A stretch of DNA of 64,000 nucleotides from Microbacterium sp. LWH11-1.2 (GCF_038397745.1 NZ_CP151636.1:992001-1056000); one strand, 5' to 3'. Positions 26,033 through 35,191 are shown, numbered from the stretch's first letter. Translations and numbers: made by a program. Notes: generated from the letters alone by a model not told the origin.

Positions 26033-26067
26033 GTCATCGTCGTGTCAGCATCCCGTACGCTGGCGTC

Positions 26068-26556
26068 ATGCCCCCGCAGCCGAGTCACCACTCCCTCAGC
26101 GCAGAGAACCTGCAGACCTGGTCGGCCGTCGCCACGCTCCTGGAGCGATTGCCCGTCGCGCTCGACGCGCAGCTGCAACGCGACAGCGGCCTCACCCACT
26201 TCGAGCACGGCATCCTCTTCGCCCTCGACTCCGCCCCGGAGCGCACACTGCGCCTGAGCACGCTCGCCGGATACGCGAACAGCACGCTCTCCCGCCTGTC
26301 GCGGGCGATCTCCCGACTCGAGGCCAAGGGACTCGTCCGGCGACAGGTCGACCCGACCGACGGCCGCTTCACTCTCGGCATCCTCACCGACGAGGGTCAC
26401 GAGGCGATCGTGGAGTCGACACCGGGGCATCATGCCCTCGTGCAGCGACTGGTCTTCGACGCGCTCACCGCCGCCCAGGCCCGCCAGCTCGGCGAGGCGA
26501 GCCGGCGCATCTCCGCCGCCATCGGTCCGGACGCGACCTGGTCGCCGGAGACCTGA
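26068..26556 (+). CDS. MarR-family transcriptional regulator
   Basis: A 162-residue winged-helix regulator. LTHFEHGILFAL and RLSTLAGYANSTLSRLSRAI are the recognition region, and LVRRQVDPTDGRFTLGILTD is the wing with the conserved D-x-R. The start ATG 26068 gives a family-size product. Divergent from the SDR gene with two palindromes between. Ligand unknown. Confidence 0.9.
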   Translation: MPPQPSHHSLSAENLQTWSAVATLLERLPVALDAQLQRDSGLTHFEHGILFALDSAPERTLRLSTLAGYANSTLSRLSRAISRLEAKGLVRRQVDPTDGRFTLGILTDEGHEAIVESTPGHHALVQRLVFDALTAAQARQLGEASRRISAAIGPDATWSPET

Positions 26557-26588
26557 GGCCGCGCGCTGCCGCAGACGGACCTCGAAGC

Positions 26589-27761
26589 TCAGCCGTCGAT
26601 CCGAGCCCGAGTCCGTGTGATCGCGTCGACGGCATCCTCGTCGACGGTCACGCCGAGACCGGGGCCCACCGGCACCGACGCACGACCCTCCGTCACCGGG
26701 GACCAGGGTTCGGCGAGATAGTCGGAGGTGAGGAACTGGGGTCCGTTCAGATCGGCCGGGTGGTGCATTCCGAACGCGGCGAACAGATGCAGGCTCGCAG
26801 CGAAGCCCAGAGCCGAGTCCGTCAGCCCCGAGCCGATCACGCCCAGTCCGAGGTCCTCGGCCAGCGCGCACAGACGCCGTGAGGGGAAGAGCCCGCCGGA
26901 GCGCTGCACCTTCGCGACGGCCAGGTCCAATGCGTCGAGCCGCGCGAAGGTCGCCAGATCCATCGGATGCACAAGGCTCTCATCGACGGCGATCGGGATG
27001 GCGCTCTCTCCGCGCAGGCGAGCGGAGCCGAGGGGATCATTCGCGCGCAGGGGCTGCTCGACCACCGCGACGCCGAGCGGCTCCAGGCGGCGCACCAGTC
27101 TGATCGCATCATGCAGGAGGAAGGCCTGGTTGGCGTCCACCCAGAGCGACGCCTCCGGCACGGCGTCGCGCACGGCGGCGACCCGGTCGGCATCGGCCTC
27201 GACCGAGTGGAGACCTACCTTCACCTTGGCGGCCCGATAGCCGGCCGCCCACCCGGCGCGTGCCTCCTCCGCCGCCCCGTCCGGATCAGCAGCGGAGACG
27301 ATCCAGTTCAGCGGGATCTCGTCCACCCGGCGCTGACCCCAGAGCTCACCGATCGAGACGCCGAGCGCTCGACCGATGAGATCGTGCAGCGCCATGTCGA
27401 TGCCGGCCTTCGCGATCGGGGATCCGGTCGTGTACCCGGGACTGATGGATCGGTCCATCGTCCTGTGCACGCCGTCGAGATCCCAGGCGGAGTGCCGGAT
27501 GAGCGCCGGCGCGAGATAGTGCCGGATCGTCGTGACGATGCTCTCCGTGGTCTCATACGTCCACGCGGGCGTGGGCGTGGCCTCGCCCCATCCGCACAGG
27601 TCTCCCGCCTCCACCCGCACCAGAACGCGTGGCAGGACTCTCCCGGCGACAGCCACAGCGCCGCCGGACACCGAGAAGTCGCGCGTGGCGGTGAGCTCGA
27701 CTGAGAAGACCTCGATCGCAGTGATCTCCAGGCCGTCCAGCCGGGAGGTGACGTCAGACAT
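26589..27761 (-). CDS. Enolase-superfamily enzyme, muconate-lactonizing (MLE) subgroup
   Basis: A 390-residue protein with CAGGAG five bases before the ATG at 27761. All MLE-subgroup residues are present: K179-x-K181 (AAKVKVG), metal ligands D209 (WVDANQ), E235 (VEQPL) and D260 (AVDES), and K284 (AKVQRSGG). Members are cycloisomerases, dipeptide or N-acylamino-acid epimerases/racemases, and o-succinylbenzoate synthases; they are not acid-sugar dehydratases, which use a His-Asp pair. It is divergent from a GntR-LacI regulator at the edge of the polysaccharide locus, so a sugar-acid lactone or acylated sugar acid is a possible substrate, which is inference. Confidence 0.86.
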   Translation of the reverse strand: MSDVTSRLDGLEITAIEVFSVELTATRDFSVSGGAVAVAGRVLPRVLVRVEAGDLCGWGEATPTPAWTYETTESIVTTIRHYLAPALIRHSAWDLDGVHRTMDRSISPGYTTGSPIAKAGIDMALHDLIGRALGVSIGELWGQRRVDEIPLNWIVSAADPDGAAEEARAGWAAGYRAAKVKVGLHSVEADADRVAAVRDAVPEASLWVDANQAFLLHDAIRLVRRLEPLGVAVVEQPLRANDPLGSARLRGESAIPIAVDESLVHPMDLATFARLDALDLAVAKVQRSGGLFPSRRLCALAEDLGLGVIGSGLTDSALGFAASLHLFAAFGMHHPADLNGPQFLTSDYLAEPWSPVTEGRASVPVGPGLGVTVDEDAVDAITRTRARIDG

Positions 27762-27792
27762 GTGGCTCCTGAGGAATGTATTCATTCTTTAT

Positions 27793-27804
27793 TTGAGCGC
27801 TCAA
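27793..27804. promoter_or_regulatory. Palindrome TTGAGCGCTCAA upstream of enolase-family gene
   Basis: A perfect 12-bp palindrome with a central GC, the form LacI-type regulators favour. It lies 32 bp upstream of the gene read leftward at 27761. A TTCATT half-site (27781-27786), as in the 21-bp operators of this locus, is 6 bp from it. Confidence 0.5.
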
Positions 27805-27884
27805 CCAGATCTGACGGTCGAGCTCATGCACAAATCTAGCGGCACCCTCTTGACTCGTCGAGAGAAGATGGCATGATTTCATGA

Positions 27885-29021
27885 ATGAACCCGCGAAGTT
27901 CATCAGATTCATTATCTAAGGGAATGAAATTCCAAGCTCTCGTCGCACAGTGGGAGGAATCGATCCGCTGCGGCGAATGGGCGCCCGGCGCGCGCCTCCC
28001 GGCGGAACGAGTCCTCGCGGCCGAGAACCGGGTCGGCATCAACACCGTCCGCCGCGCGATCGGCGTCCTCGTCGACCGGGGCGCGGTGGATCGCCGTCAG
28101 GGATCCGGCACCTTCGTCATCGGCCATCGGCCTGTCCGAGCAGGTGCGCAGCAGCTCGTCGGAGTACTCGTCCCGACGACCGCATCCCGGTTCCTCCGCC
28201 TGATCGCGGGCGCGGAACACGAGCTCGCCGCTCGAGGCATCAGACTGCTCGTCGCGAGCTCGAACTATCGTGCCGGGGTCGAGCGTGCGCAGCTCCGACG
28301 GCTTCTCGGCGACGGCGTGCAGGGCCTGATCCTGACACCCAGCCTGCACCTCGTCGAAGAGCCGCAGACCTACGTCGACGAGCTGCGCCACCTGCCGGTT
28401 CCGTACGTCCTCGCCGAGCGTCGTCCGCCGGCACCCGCGCCGGACGACGAGACGACCTTCGTCACCACCGATCACGACGCGGGGGTCTACCAGGCTCTTC
28501 GCCACCTCGTGGGTCTGGGACACCGGCGCATCGGATTCCTCGGCCGCCGACGCACCGCGACATCCGATGCTGTGGCCCACGTCTTCGAATCCGCCTGTCT
28601 CGAGCTGCGTCTCAGCGCGGGCGCCGATGTGGTGCAGCGACGCGCGGCCTGGTCGGCAGCCGACATCGACGCCTATCTGGACGCCATCATCCGATCCGAC
28701 GTCACAGCCGTGTTCTGCCACGACGACGCGGACGCCGCCGCACTCGCCACGCGGGCACGGCGCCGCGGACTGGCTGTTCCCGACGACATCGCCCTCGTCG
28801 CGCACGACGACCGCGTGGCCCCGCTCGACGACACCCTGTTGACCGCCATCGTCGCACCGCGCCGCGACGTCGGGGCGACGGCCGCGCGCCTCCTGATGCG
28901 ACGGATGGACGACTCCGCGTCTCCATCGCGTCGGATCGAGCTGCTGCCTCACCTCGTCATCCGCTCCTCCACCGCCGCACCGACACCCGATACCCGCTAT
29001 CGGGAGGAAAGAGAACCATGA
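27885..29021 (+). CDS. GntR-LacI chimeric transcriptional regulator (first copy)
   Basis: A 378-residue regulator. Residues 14-80 are a GntR winged helix (WEESIRCGEWAPGARLPAE, NTVRRAIGVL, RRQGSGTFVIG). The rest is a LacI-type periplasmic-binding-protein domain (LVGVLVPTT, GLGHRRIGFLGRR, VTAVFCHDDADA, DIALVAHDD). This is the AraR-like architecture and should sense a sugar or sugar acid. The ATG at 27885 is used; an in-frame ATG at 27924 falls inside the operator and is an alternative. Its stop overlaps the next gene's start as ATGA. A close paralogue is at 47563. Confidence 0.88.
   Translation: MNPRSSSDSLSKGMKFQALVAQWEESIRCGEWAPGARLPAERVLAAENRVGINTVRRAIGVLVDRGAVDRRQGSGTFVIGHRPVRAGAQQLVGVLVPTTASRFLRLIAGAEHELAARGIRLLVASSNYRAGVERAQLRRLLGDGVQGLILTPSLHLVEEPQTYVDELRHLPVPYVLAERRPPAPAPDDETTFVTTDHDAGVYQALRHLVGLGHRRIGFLGRRRTATSDAVAHVFESACLELRLSAGADVVQRRAAWSAADIDAYLDAIIRSDVTAVFCHDDADAAALATRARRRGLAVPDDIALVAHDDRVAPLDDTLLTAIVAPRRDVGATAARLLMRRMDDSASPSRRIELLPHLVIRSSTAAPTPDTRYREEREP
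27908..27928. promoter_or_regulatory. 21-bp inverted-repeat operator over the first GntR-LacI gene start
   Basis: TTCATT, nine spacer bases ending AGGG, and AATGAA form an inverted repeat. The same element recurs at 47292-47312 and 47586-47606. It lies inside the first codons of the regulator gene, so binding would block transcription near its start. Confidence 0.7.
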
Positions 29022-30034
29022 ACGACCGTTCGTCCCGCCCCACCCGTCTCGGCATCATCGGCACCGGGATCGTGGCAGGGCTCCATCTGGACGCGATCGC
29101 CGAGGCACCGGGCATCGACCTCGTGGCCGTCTGCGACATCGACCAGCGCCGGGCCGCCGAAGCCGCGGAGAGGTTCGCGGCGCGCACATGGCAGGACTAC
29201 CGCGAGATGTTCGCCGCCGAGCAGATGGACGGCGTCGTGATCACCTCGCCCCACTCGCTGCACACCGCCATGGCGAAGGCCGCCGCGGAGGCGGGTGTCG
29301 CTGTGCTGGTCGAGAAGCCGATGGCCACGACCCTGGCGGATGCCGACGAGATCATCGACACCTGCGAACGAGCCGGCGTGCCGCTCAGCGTCGGCCACGT
29401 GCTCCGTTTCGATCCCGCTGCCGAGGCGGCGGCATCCGTCATCGAGTCCGGTCGAATCGGGCGCCCCCTCGCGATTTCGCACCGGCGTTCCGCTCACTAC
29501 CGACCCGGCAGCCGTCCGGACTGGTTCTTCGACCCTGTGGTCGCCGGCGGCGGGATCGCGATGAACGTCGGTCCGCACGGCATCGACCGCATCCAGTGGT
29601 TCGGCGGAGGACTCATCACCGAGATCGGCGCCAGCACCTGGAAGCGCGGCGGCCTCGCGGTCGAGACCGATGTCATGGCGACCGCACGACTCGAGTCCGG
29701 GGTGACCGCCACCATCGTCCTCACCAGCGCCGACATCCCGTTCGTGGACGAGACCCTGGTGATCTGCGAGCGCGGTTCGCTGCGCTGCTCCGCGACAGAG
29801 GGGACCTGGATCTCCGAGGACGGCGCGGAGCGCCTCCTGCTCGAGCCGGCCGGCACCGCGGCAGCGTTCTCCGGCCAGCTGGCGGACTTCGTCGGCTCGA
29901 TCCGTGGGGAGAACGCGCCTCGGGTCGGCGGCGCGTACGGCCGGACCGTCCTCTCCGCCGTGCTCGCGATGTACGAATCCGCGGAGACCGGCGCACCGGT
30001 CGCGCTCCCCGCACGGACGGCGGGCGTCCGATGA
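29018..30034 (+). CDS. Gfo/Idh/MocA-family oxidoreductase
   Basis: A 338-residue NAD(P)-dependent sugar dehydrogenase. Rossmann start RLGIIGTGIVAGLHL, the conserved VEKPMATTL with the family lysine at about 98, and the later NVGPHGIDRIQWFGG with the catalytic histidine area. GGGAGGAAAGAG precedes the ATG at 29018, which overlaps the regulator stop. Family members oxidise or epimerise cyclic polyols and sugars. With the regulator before and the isomerase-like gene after it (both ATGA overlaps) it forms a three-gene operon. Confidence 0.9.
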   Translation: MNDRSSRPTRLGIIGTGIVAGLHLDAIAEAPGIDLVAVCDIDQRRAAEAAERFAARTWQDYREMFAAEQMDGVVITSPHSLHTAMAKAAAEAGVAVLVEKPMATTLADADEIIDTCERAGVPLSVGHVLRFDPAAEAAASVIESGRIGRPLAISHRRSAHYRPGSRPDWFFDPVVAGGGIAMNVGPHGIDRIQWFGGGLITEIGASTWKRGGLAVETDVMATARLESGVTATIVLTSADIPFVDETLVICERGSLRCSATEGTWISEDGAERLLLEPAGTAAAFSGQLADFVGSIRGENAPRVGGAYGRTVLSAVLAMYESAETGAPVALPARTAGVR

Positions 30035-30816
30035 CCGCCTGGAGAGGCCTCGCCTTCAGCACGCTCGGATGCCCGGGAGAATCGGTGCCGGAGGTGCTCG
30101 CGCACGCCGCCGTCGGAGGGTGCGCGGGTGTGGAGCTCCGATGCCGGGCGGGGGAGCTGATCACTCCGGACCAGTCCGACGAGTCCGCCCGCGCCGTGGG
30201 GGACGCCCTGCGTGCGGGAGGCCTCGATCCGATCTGCGTCGCGAGCTACGTGCAGATCGGATCGCCGGATGCCGGGGTTCCCGAGGAGCTCGAACGTCAT
30301 CTGCAGATCGCGGCGGCGGTGGGAGCATCGGCCGTCCGCGTCTTCGGCGGCGACCCCGATGACCCGGACGTGCACGCGCGCGCCGTGGACCGACTGCGCG
30401 GCGCCGCCGCCGCGTCGATGGAGACGGGAGTCGCGATCCTCCTGGAGACGCATGACGCGTTCCTCGACGGGCGTTCGGTCGCGCGCGTCCTGGACGCCGC
30501 ATCCGTGCCCTCCGCGGGCGCGATCTGGGATGTGCTCAATCCCTGGCGCGCCGGCGAGGAGCCGTCCACCACCGCCCGGCACCTGGAGCCCTGGCTGCGG
30601 CACGTGCAGATCAAGGACGCCGCATCCGCCACGGACCTGAGCCCGCTCCTGGCGGGCTCAGGTGCCGTGCCGCTCGCCGAGATCCTCGACCTCCTGCGGG
30701 CGTCGGGCTACCGGGAGTGGGTCTCGCTCGAGTGGGAGGCCGCGTGGTTCCCCGACGCGCTCCCCCTCGACGCGGCGCTCACGGCCTTCCGCAGGCTGCT
30801 CGACGACGCCGCCTGA
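30031..30816 (+). CDS. Sugar phosphate isomerase/epimerase-like TIM barrel (AP endonuclease 2 family)
   Basis: A 261-residue TIM-barrel protein. Metal-site motifs are LLETHDAFLDG, IWDVLNPWRAG, LRHVQIKDA and the final WVSLEWEAAW with the conserved glutamate. Family members include xylose-isomerase-like epimerases and inosose dehydratases. The ATG at 30031 overlaps the previous stop. It converges with the hexosaminidase gene, leaving a 1-bp gap. Works presumably on the product of the oxidoreductase next to it. Confidence 0.86.
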   Translation: MTAWRGLAFSTLGCPGESVPEVLAHAAVGGCAGVELRCRAGELITPDQSDESARAVGDALRAGGLDPICVASYVQIGSPDAGVPEELERHLQIAAAVGASAVRVFGGDPDDPDVHARAVDRLRGAAAASMETGVAILLETHDAFLDGRSVARVLDAASVPSAGAIWDVLNPWRAGEEPSTTARHLEPWLRHVQIKDAASATDLSPLLAGSGAVPLAEILDLLRASGYREWVSLEWEAAWFPDALPLDAALTAFRRLLDDAA

Positions 30817-30817
30817 G

Positions 30818-32473
30818 TCAGCCCTGTCCGACGCCGGACTCGACGATGCCCGCGGTGATCCGGGCCAGGTGCTCGTCGAGTTCGGCGCGGGTGCGCACGC
30901 TTCCCGGCACGCCGGGCCATGTCTGCCACGGGTGCGGACCCGCCTCCGGCCGATAATCGACACCCAGCGCCTCGAGGCGCCGCAGATACTCGGGCATGCG
31001 CCGCGAGAAGTCGTCGGCATCCCGTCCTGCGCCGGTCCACAGCGCCTCGGCGAGCGCGCCCAGCCGCGGGAACAGCATGTAGTCCACGCGCTGCGGCGTA
31101 TCGATGTGCTCGAGCCACAGGTTGCCCTGCCCTCCGAGCACATGGCGGGCCTCGTCGGCGGTCAGTCCGCTCGGCACCGGTTCGAAGGCGTAGACATCGC
31201 GCCACGTGAGCGGTATCCCCACCGGCACCGGCTCATCCGCCCGCTCGGACTGCCGATAGTCGAGGTACACGCGATCGGCCGGGCACGCGACGACGTCGAA
31301 TCCTCGCCGTGCCGCGACGCGAGCACCGACGTCGCCCCGCCACGACGCGACGGCCGTGCCGGCTCCGAAGTCCGCGGCCGCCCCGCCTTCGAGGATCTCG
31401 TCCCAGCCGAAGATCCGGCGCCCTCGCGCCCGGACGTGCTGTTCGAGCCTGCCGACGAACCACGCCTGCAGCTGATCCTCATCGTCGAGCCCCAGCTCGC
31501 GCATCCGCTCCTGCGTGCGCGCATCATCGCGCCAGCGCGTCTTCGGGCACTCGTCGCCTCCGATCCCGATGTAGGCCGACGGGAACAACTCGATCACCTC
31601 GTCGAGCACGTCGCAGAGGAAGGCGATCGTCGACTCCTCGACGCTGAAGACGTCCTCGCTGATCCCCCACTGCGTCCAGACGCCGTCGGGCGCCACCCCG
31701 CCCACGGCCAGTTCGGGGTACGCGGCCAGCGCAGCGCGCGCATGTCCGGGGCTCTCGATCTCGGGAACCACCGTGATGTGGCGATCCGCCGCGTAGGCGA
31801 CGATCTCACGGATGTCGTCCTGCGTGTAGTAGCCACCATGAGGACGCCCGTCCTCCTCACCGCGCCCGACCTGCGTCGAGAGACGCCACGAGCCGACCTC
31901 GGTGAGCCGGGGGTGCCGCAGGATCTGCAGCCGCCAGCCCTGATCGTCCGTCAGGTGCAGGTGGAGGACGTTCATGTGGTGGAGGGAGAGCAGATCGATG
32001 ATCCGGAGGACCTCCCGCACCGGGATGAAGTGGCGAACCGTGTCGAGCATCAGTCCCCGCCACCGATGAGCGGGCCCGTCGACGATGTCGACTCCCGGAA
32101 CTATCCATCCGTCCCGACGGATCGCGGCGCTCCTGAGCCCTTCCGGCGGCAGCAGCTGTCGCAGGGTCTGGGTCGCGTGGTGCACCCCGGCCGCGTCGCC
32201 ACCGGCGATGACGATCCCGTCGGGAGCGACGCGGAGCCGGTACGCCTCCGGATCCAGGGACCCGTCGATGGCGAGGACGATCTGGTTGTCGCCCTCGTCA
32301 TCAGGAGCCGCCAGGGGCAGAGCGAGTCCCGTCGAGGGAGTGAGCTGCTCGCGGAGCAGCTCCGCGACTCGTCTCAGCTCGGCGCTCGCTCGAACCGAGG
32401 TCCGGCCATCGAGGACGAACGCCTCCGAGCGCTCAACCGCCGACCGCGGCGCGGGAACAGGGGCGATGGTCAT
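30818..32473 (-). CDS. Cytoplasmic GH20 beta-N-acetylhexosaminidase
   Basis: A 551-residue glycosidase. Residues 1-125 are the GH20b domain; the catalytic barrel follows with HLHLTDDQGWRL, VPEIESPGHA, and the catalytic Asp307-Glu308 pair in IGIGGDECP, then WDEILEGG. GH20 enzymes release terminal GlcNAc or GalNAc using the substrate's own acetamido group. There is no signal peptide, so it should act on imported oligosaccharides. Last gene of the operon whose members overlap: its ATG overlaps the GNAT stop. Points to an amino-sugar-containing polysaccharide as the locus substrate. Confidence 0.92.
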   Translation of the reverse strand: MTIAPVPAPRSAVERSEAFVLDGRTSVRASAELRRVAELLREQLTPSTGLALPLAAPDDEGDNQIVLAIDGSLDPEAYRLRVAPDGIVIAGGDAAGVHHATQTLRQLLPPEGLRSAAIRRDGWIVPGVDIVDGPAHRWRGLMLDTVRHFIPVREVLRIIDLLSLHHMNVLHLHLTDDQGWRLQILRHPRLTEVGSWRLSTQVGRGEEDGRPHGGYYTQDDIREIVAYAADRHITVVPEIESPGHARAALAAYPELAVGGVAPDGVWTQWGISEDVFSVEESTIAFLCDVLDEVIELFPSAYIGIGGDECPKTRWRDDARTQERMRELGLDDEDQLQAWFVGRLEQHVRARGRRIFGWDEILEGGAAADFGAGTAVASWRGDVGARVAARRGFDVVACPADRVYLDYRQSERADEPVPVGIPLTWRDVYAFEPVPSGLTADEARHVLGGQGNLWLEHIDTPQRVDYMLFPRLGALAEALWTGAGRDADDFSRRMPEYLRRLEALGVDYRPEAGPHPWQTWPGVPGSVRTRAELDEHLARITAGIVESGVGQG

Positions 32474-33099
32474 GCGATCTCCCGGATCATGGTGCGACTT
32501 GCGTCGTTTCGGTGGAGGGTACGAAAGGCGAGCCGCTCGTAGAAGGCGATCGCCGACGAGTTCTCCTCCGCCACATGAAGATGCAGACCGGGCACATCGC
32601 GGGCCCGCAGCTCGTCGATCAGCGCCTCGACCAGCGGCCGACCCCAGCCGAGTCCGGCGGCCCGAGGCGCGAGCTTGATGTGGAGTTCGGCCGGATACGC
32701 ACTCCGCTCCGCCGGCGCCGACTGCTGCGGAGGCGCAGAGTGCAGGAATCGCAGATACCGGGCGTCGTCGCCGTGCGCCTCTCCGTCCGCCGGCATCGGA
32801 TGCCGCTTGCGCAGCGCCGGATACCACTGCCTCTCGCGCCACTGCTCGAACGCCACGGCATCCGCGGTGCCCACGATGTACCCCGCGACGCCGAGCCGGT
32901 CGGCGACCACCCAGCCGAGAGCCGGATCGTTCACGAGATAGGGCCCGGCGAAGACATGGCCGGCGAGCTCCGGCACCTGGAGTCGCTGCGGCTGCTTCCC
33001 GCCTCGTGCATCGACCTCCGCGCAGACCCGGTACACGCCGGGGAGATCGCGCGGAGCATATCGCTGCATGCGGATGCCGCCGTCGGTGTCGCCCGTCAT
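32470..33099 (-). CDS. GNAT-family N-acetyltransferase
   Basis: A 209-residue protein. The acetyl-CoA loop is GLGWGRPLVEAL at about 150, followed by LHLHVAEENSSAIAFYERLAF, the usual GNAT end. HIKLAPRAAGLGWG resembles bacterial homologues of the acetyltransferase-like domain found at the C-terminus of O-GlcNAcase; this is by-eye similarity. The ATG at 33099 overlaps the previous stop (an in-frame GTG at 33108 is an alternative). Position between an aldolase-family gene and GH20 suggests work on an amino sugar, perhaps acetylating a free amine, which is inference. Confidence 0.82.
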   Translation of the reverse strand: MTGDTDGGIRMQRYAPRDLPGVYRVCAEVDARGGKQPQRLQVPELAGHVFAGPYLVNDPALGWVVADRLGVAGYIVGTADAVAFEQWRERQWYPALRKRHPMPADGEAHGDDARYLRFLHSAPPQQSAPAERSAYPAELHIKLAPRAAGLGWGRPLVEALIDELRARDVPGLHLHVAEENSSAIAFYERLAFRTLHRNDASRTMIREIA

Positions 33100-34151
33100 G
33101 ATCGCCACCGCTCGAGATTCTCTGCGACGAAAGCCTCATCGAGAAGCTCGGGGTAGCGCCGTCGTGCCTCCGCGATGGCCTCCTGCTGGCCGGGTGACAG
33201 CCGCTCGACCGGATCGAGGCACAGCGACGTGCGGACGAGCCCCTGCTGACGGAGAACCTCGTTGACCCCCGCCACACAGCCCGCGAAGCCGTGCTGAGTG
33301 TCGAACACCGCGCTGTTGATCTCCGTGATCCAGGTGCCCTGCGTCAGAAGCTCGCTCGGCACGGTTCCGGAGTTGCGAGCGTCGACCACCCGGGCGGAGA
33401 GCTCGACAGCGGCCCGCGTGCCGATGGCCCACTGCCCCAGCAGACCCCCGACGAACGAGGCGCTCTGCTGCACGCCGTCCACGTCTCCGCGGTAGGTCGT
33501 CGCGAGATCGCCGACGATGCTGTCGTCGTTCCCGGTGAGGAGGGCGATGTCGTCGCGACCCGATTCGAGCAGCGCGCGCACGACCTCGCCCGTGCGGTAC
33601 CGATCGAACGCGGCGATCTTGACCCCGATGACGGCCGGCTGGGCGAAGAGCGCACGCCAGAAGTCGACGCCGAGATAGCGCCCTCCGACGTCGTCCTGCA
33701 TGTAGAAGCCGATCACCGGCAGCACCTCGCCGACGGACTCCGCCATCCGCAGGATGTCATCGTCGGTCGACCCCGGTGCCGGGGAGAGGAGCGCGGCCTG
33801 GTATCCGAGTCCCCCCGCCACGCCTGCTTCGATCCGCGCCGTCGACGCCGTGCCGCGGACACCGGCGATCAGCCCGACCGGTCGCTCGGCCGCGGATGCA
33901 TCCTCCGCTGCGGCCGCCCAGACGTCCGCCAGCAGGGCAGGATCCTCGTGCAGGGCGAACTGCGTGGTGTGCACGCCGACCGCGAGACCATGGGCGCCGG
34001 CGTCGAGGTAGTACCGCGTCAGGGCGCGCTGCGACACCCAGTCGATGCCACCGGACTCGTCCAGCGCGAGCGGGTGTGCCGGAACGACGGTGCCGGGAGC
34101 GAAAAGTCCATCGGCCACCGAGGATGTCGGAGCGCTGAGTGCTGACGCCAT
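33096..34151 (-). CDS. Dihydrodipicolinate synthase/N-acetylneuraminate lyase-family aldolase
   Basis: A 351-residue class I aldolase-like protein, somewhat longer than the usual 300. The Schiff-base lysine is in VIGVKIAAFDRY, the catalytic tyrosine in VIGFYMQ, and LLTGNDDSI follows as in the family. Such enzymes cleave or condense 2-keto acids such as KDG or N-acetylneuraminate. The upstream stop and this start share one base (TGATG). In this locus it may cleave a 2-keto-3-deoxy sugar acid formed from a uronate. Confidence 0.85.
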   Translation of the reverse strand: MASALSAPTSSVADGLFAPGTVVPAHPLALDESGGIDWVSQRALTRYYLDAGAHGLAVGVHTTQFALHEDPALLADVWAAAAEDASAAERPVGLIAGVRGTASTARIEAGVAGGLGYQAALLSPAPGSTDDDILRMAESVGEVLPVIGFYMQDDVGGRYLGVDFWRALFAQPAVIGVKIAAFDRYRTGEVVRALLESGRDDIALLTGNDDSIVGDLATTYRGDVDGVQQSASFVGGLLGQWAIGTRAAVELSARVVDARNSGTVPSELLTQGTWITEINSAVFDTQHGFAGCVAGVNEVLRQQGLVRTSLCLDPVERLSPGQQEAIAEARRRYPELLDEAFVAENLERWRS

Positions 34152-35191
34152 CAGAACCGTCCCGTCCTCTGCTCGAACTTGGTGGGCTTGCCGAGAGATC
34201 GGCCGCCGCTCTGCTGCCACTCCACCGTCCACTCGAGCAGCTGCTGCGCCGTCACCGTCGGATAGCCGAACAGGCGGTGGCAGTATCGGGCGTCGCTCAG
34301 GAGGGCATCCGACGCCTCGACACCCGTGATCTCCAGCTCGCGCCCGGCGAGCTGCGCGATGTCGGAGGCGACGGCGCGCACCGACAGCGTCTCGGGTCCT
34401 GCCGCGTTGAGCACCGTGACATCTGCGCTCGCGATGGCGAACGACGAGAGCGCCCAGCGGTTCGCATCGCCCTGCCAGATGACGTTGAACGCCGGCATCG
34501 TGACATCGACGGGTTCCCCCGCGAGGACCTTGCCCGCGATGTCCGAGAGCACGCCGTAGCGCAGCTCCGCCGCATAGTTCAACCGAAAGAGCGTGACCGG
34601 CGTCGCCCACGTCGCCGCCGCGCGCCGGTACATCTCCTCCCGTGCCAGACAGGACTGCGCATAGAGGCCCACCGGGCCGACCGGGTCGCTCTCGCGCGCA
34701 CCTCCTGTGGAGGTCGGACGCAGCGGGTAGACGTTTCCCGTCGAGTACACGAGCGACGGAACGGAGCGGTATCTGCTCGCGGCGAGCGCGGGCACGGCCG
34801 CGTTCATCCACCAGGTCTTGGAGGTGTCCGTGGCGCTGCCGAACTTGTTGCCGACGAGGAACGCGACGGCTGCGGCATCCGGAAGGGTCTGATAGACGTC
34901 CGGATCCGCGAGGTCGGCTCGGACGGTGGTGACGCCGGCGTTCTCGAGCCGCTCGCGCACCGCGGGATCGCTCCATTGGGAGACGCCGATGACGCGCGCC
35001 GACGACCCGATCGAGTCGAGCGCCCGAGCCGCCATCATGGCGAGCGTCGGGCCGACCTTGCCCCCCGCGCCGAGCACGACCAGATCGCCGTCCACGCCTG
35101 CGAGTGCTGTCCGTACGCTGTCGTCGGGCCGGGACAGGAGCTCTTCGAGCTCCTGTTCGTCGCTCGGCGATGCGGATGTCGTGGTGGTCAC
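34151..35191 (-). CDS. NAD-dependent epimerase/dehydratase-family protein (extended SDR)
   Basis: A 346-residue Rossmann protein. LVVLGAGGKVGPTLA (about residues 38-52) is the dinucleotide loop; VYSTGNVYPL and GLYAQSCLAREEM give the Ser and Tyr-x-x-x region, but the canonical lysine of YxxxK is a cysteine-leucine stretch here, so catalysis may be altered. It starts 4 bp inside the previous gene. Works next to the aldolase-family and D-hydroxyacid dehydrogenase genes; exact reaction unknown. Confidence 0.78.
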   Translation of the reverse strand: MTTTTSASPSDEQELEELLSRPDDSVRTALAGVDGDLVVLGAGGKVGPTLAMMAARALDSIGSSARVIGVSQWSDPAVRERLENAGVTTVRADLADPDVYQTLPDAAAVAFLVGNKFGSATDTSKTWWMNAAVPALAASRYRSVPSLVYSTGNVYPLRPTSTGGARESDPVGPVGLYAQSCLAREEMYRRAAATWATPVTLFRLNYAAELRYGVLSDIAGKVLAGEPVDVTMPAFNVIWQGDANRWALSSFAIASADVTVLNAAGPETLSVRAVASDIAQLAGRELEITGVEASDALLSDARYCHRLFGYPTVTAQQLLEWTVEWQQSGGRSLGKPTKFEQRTGRF

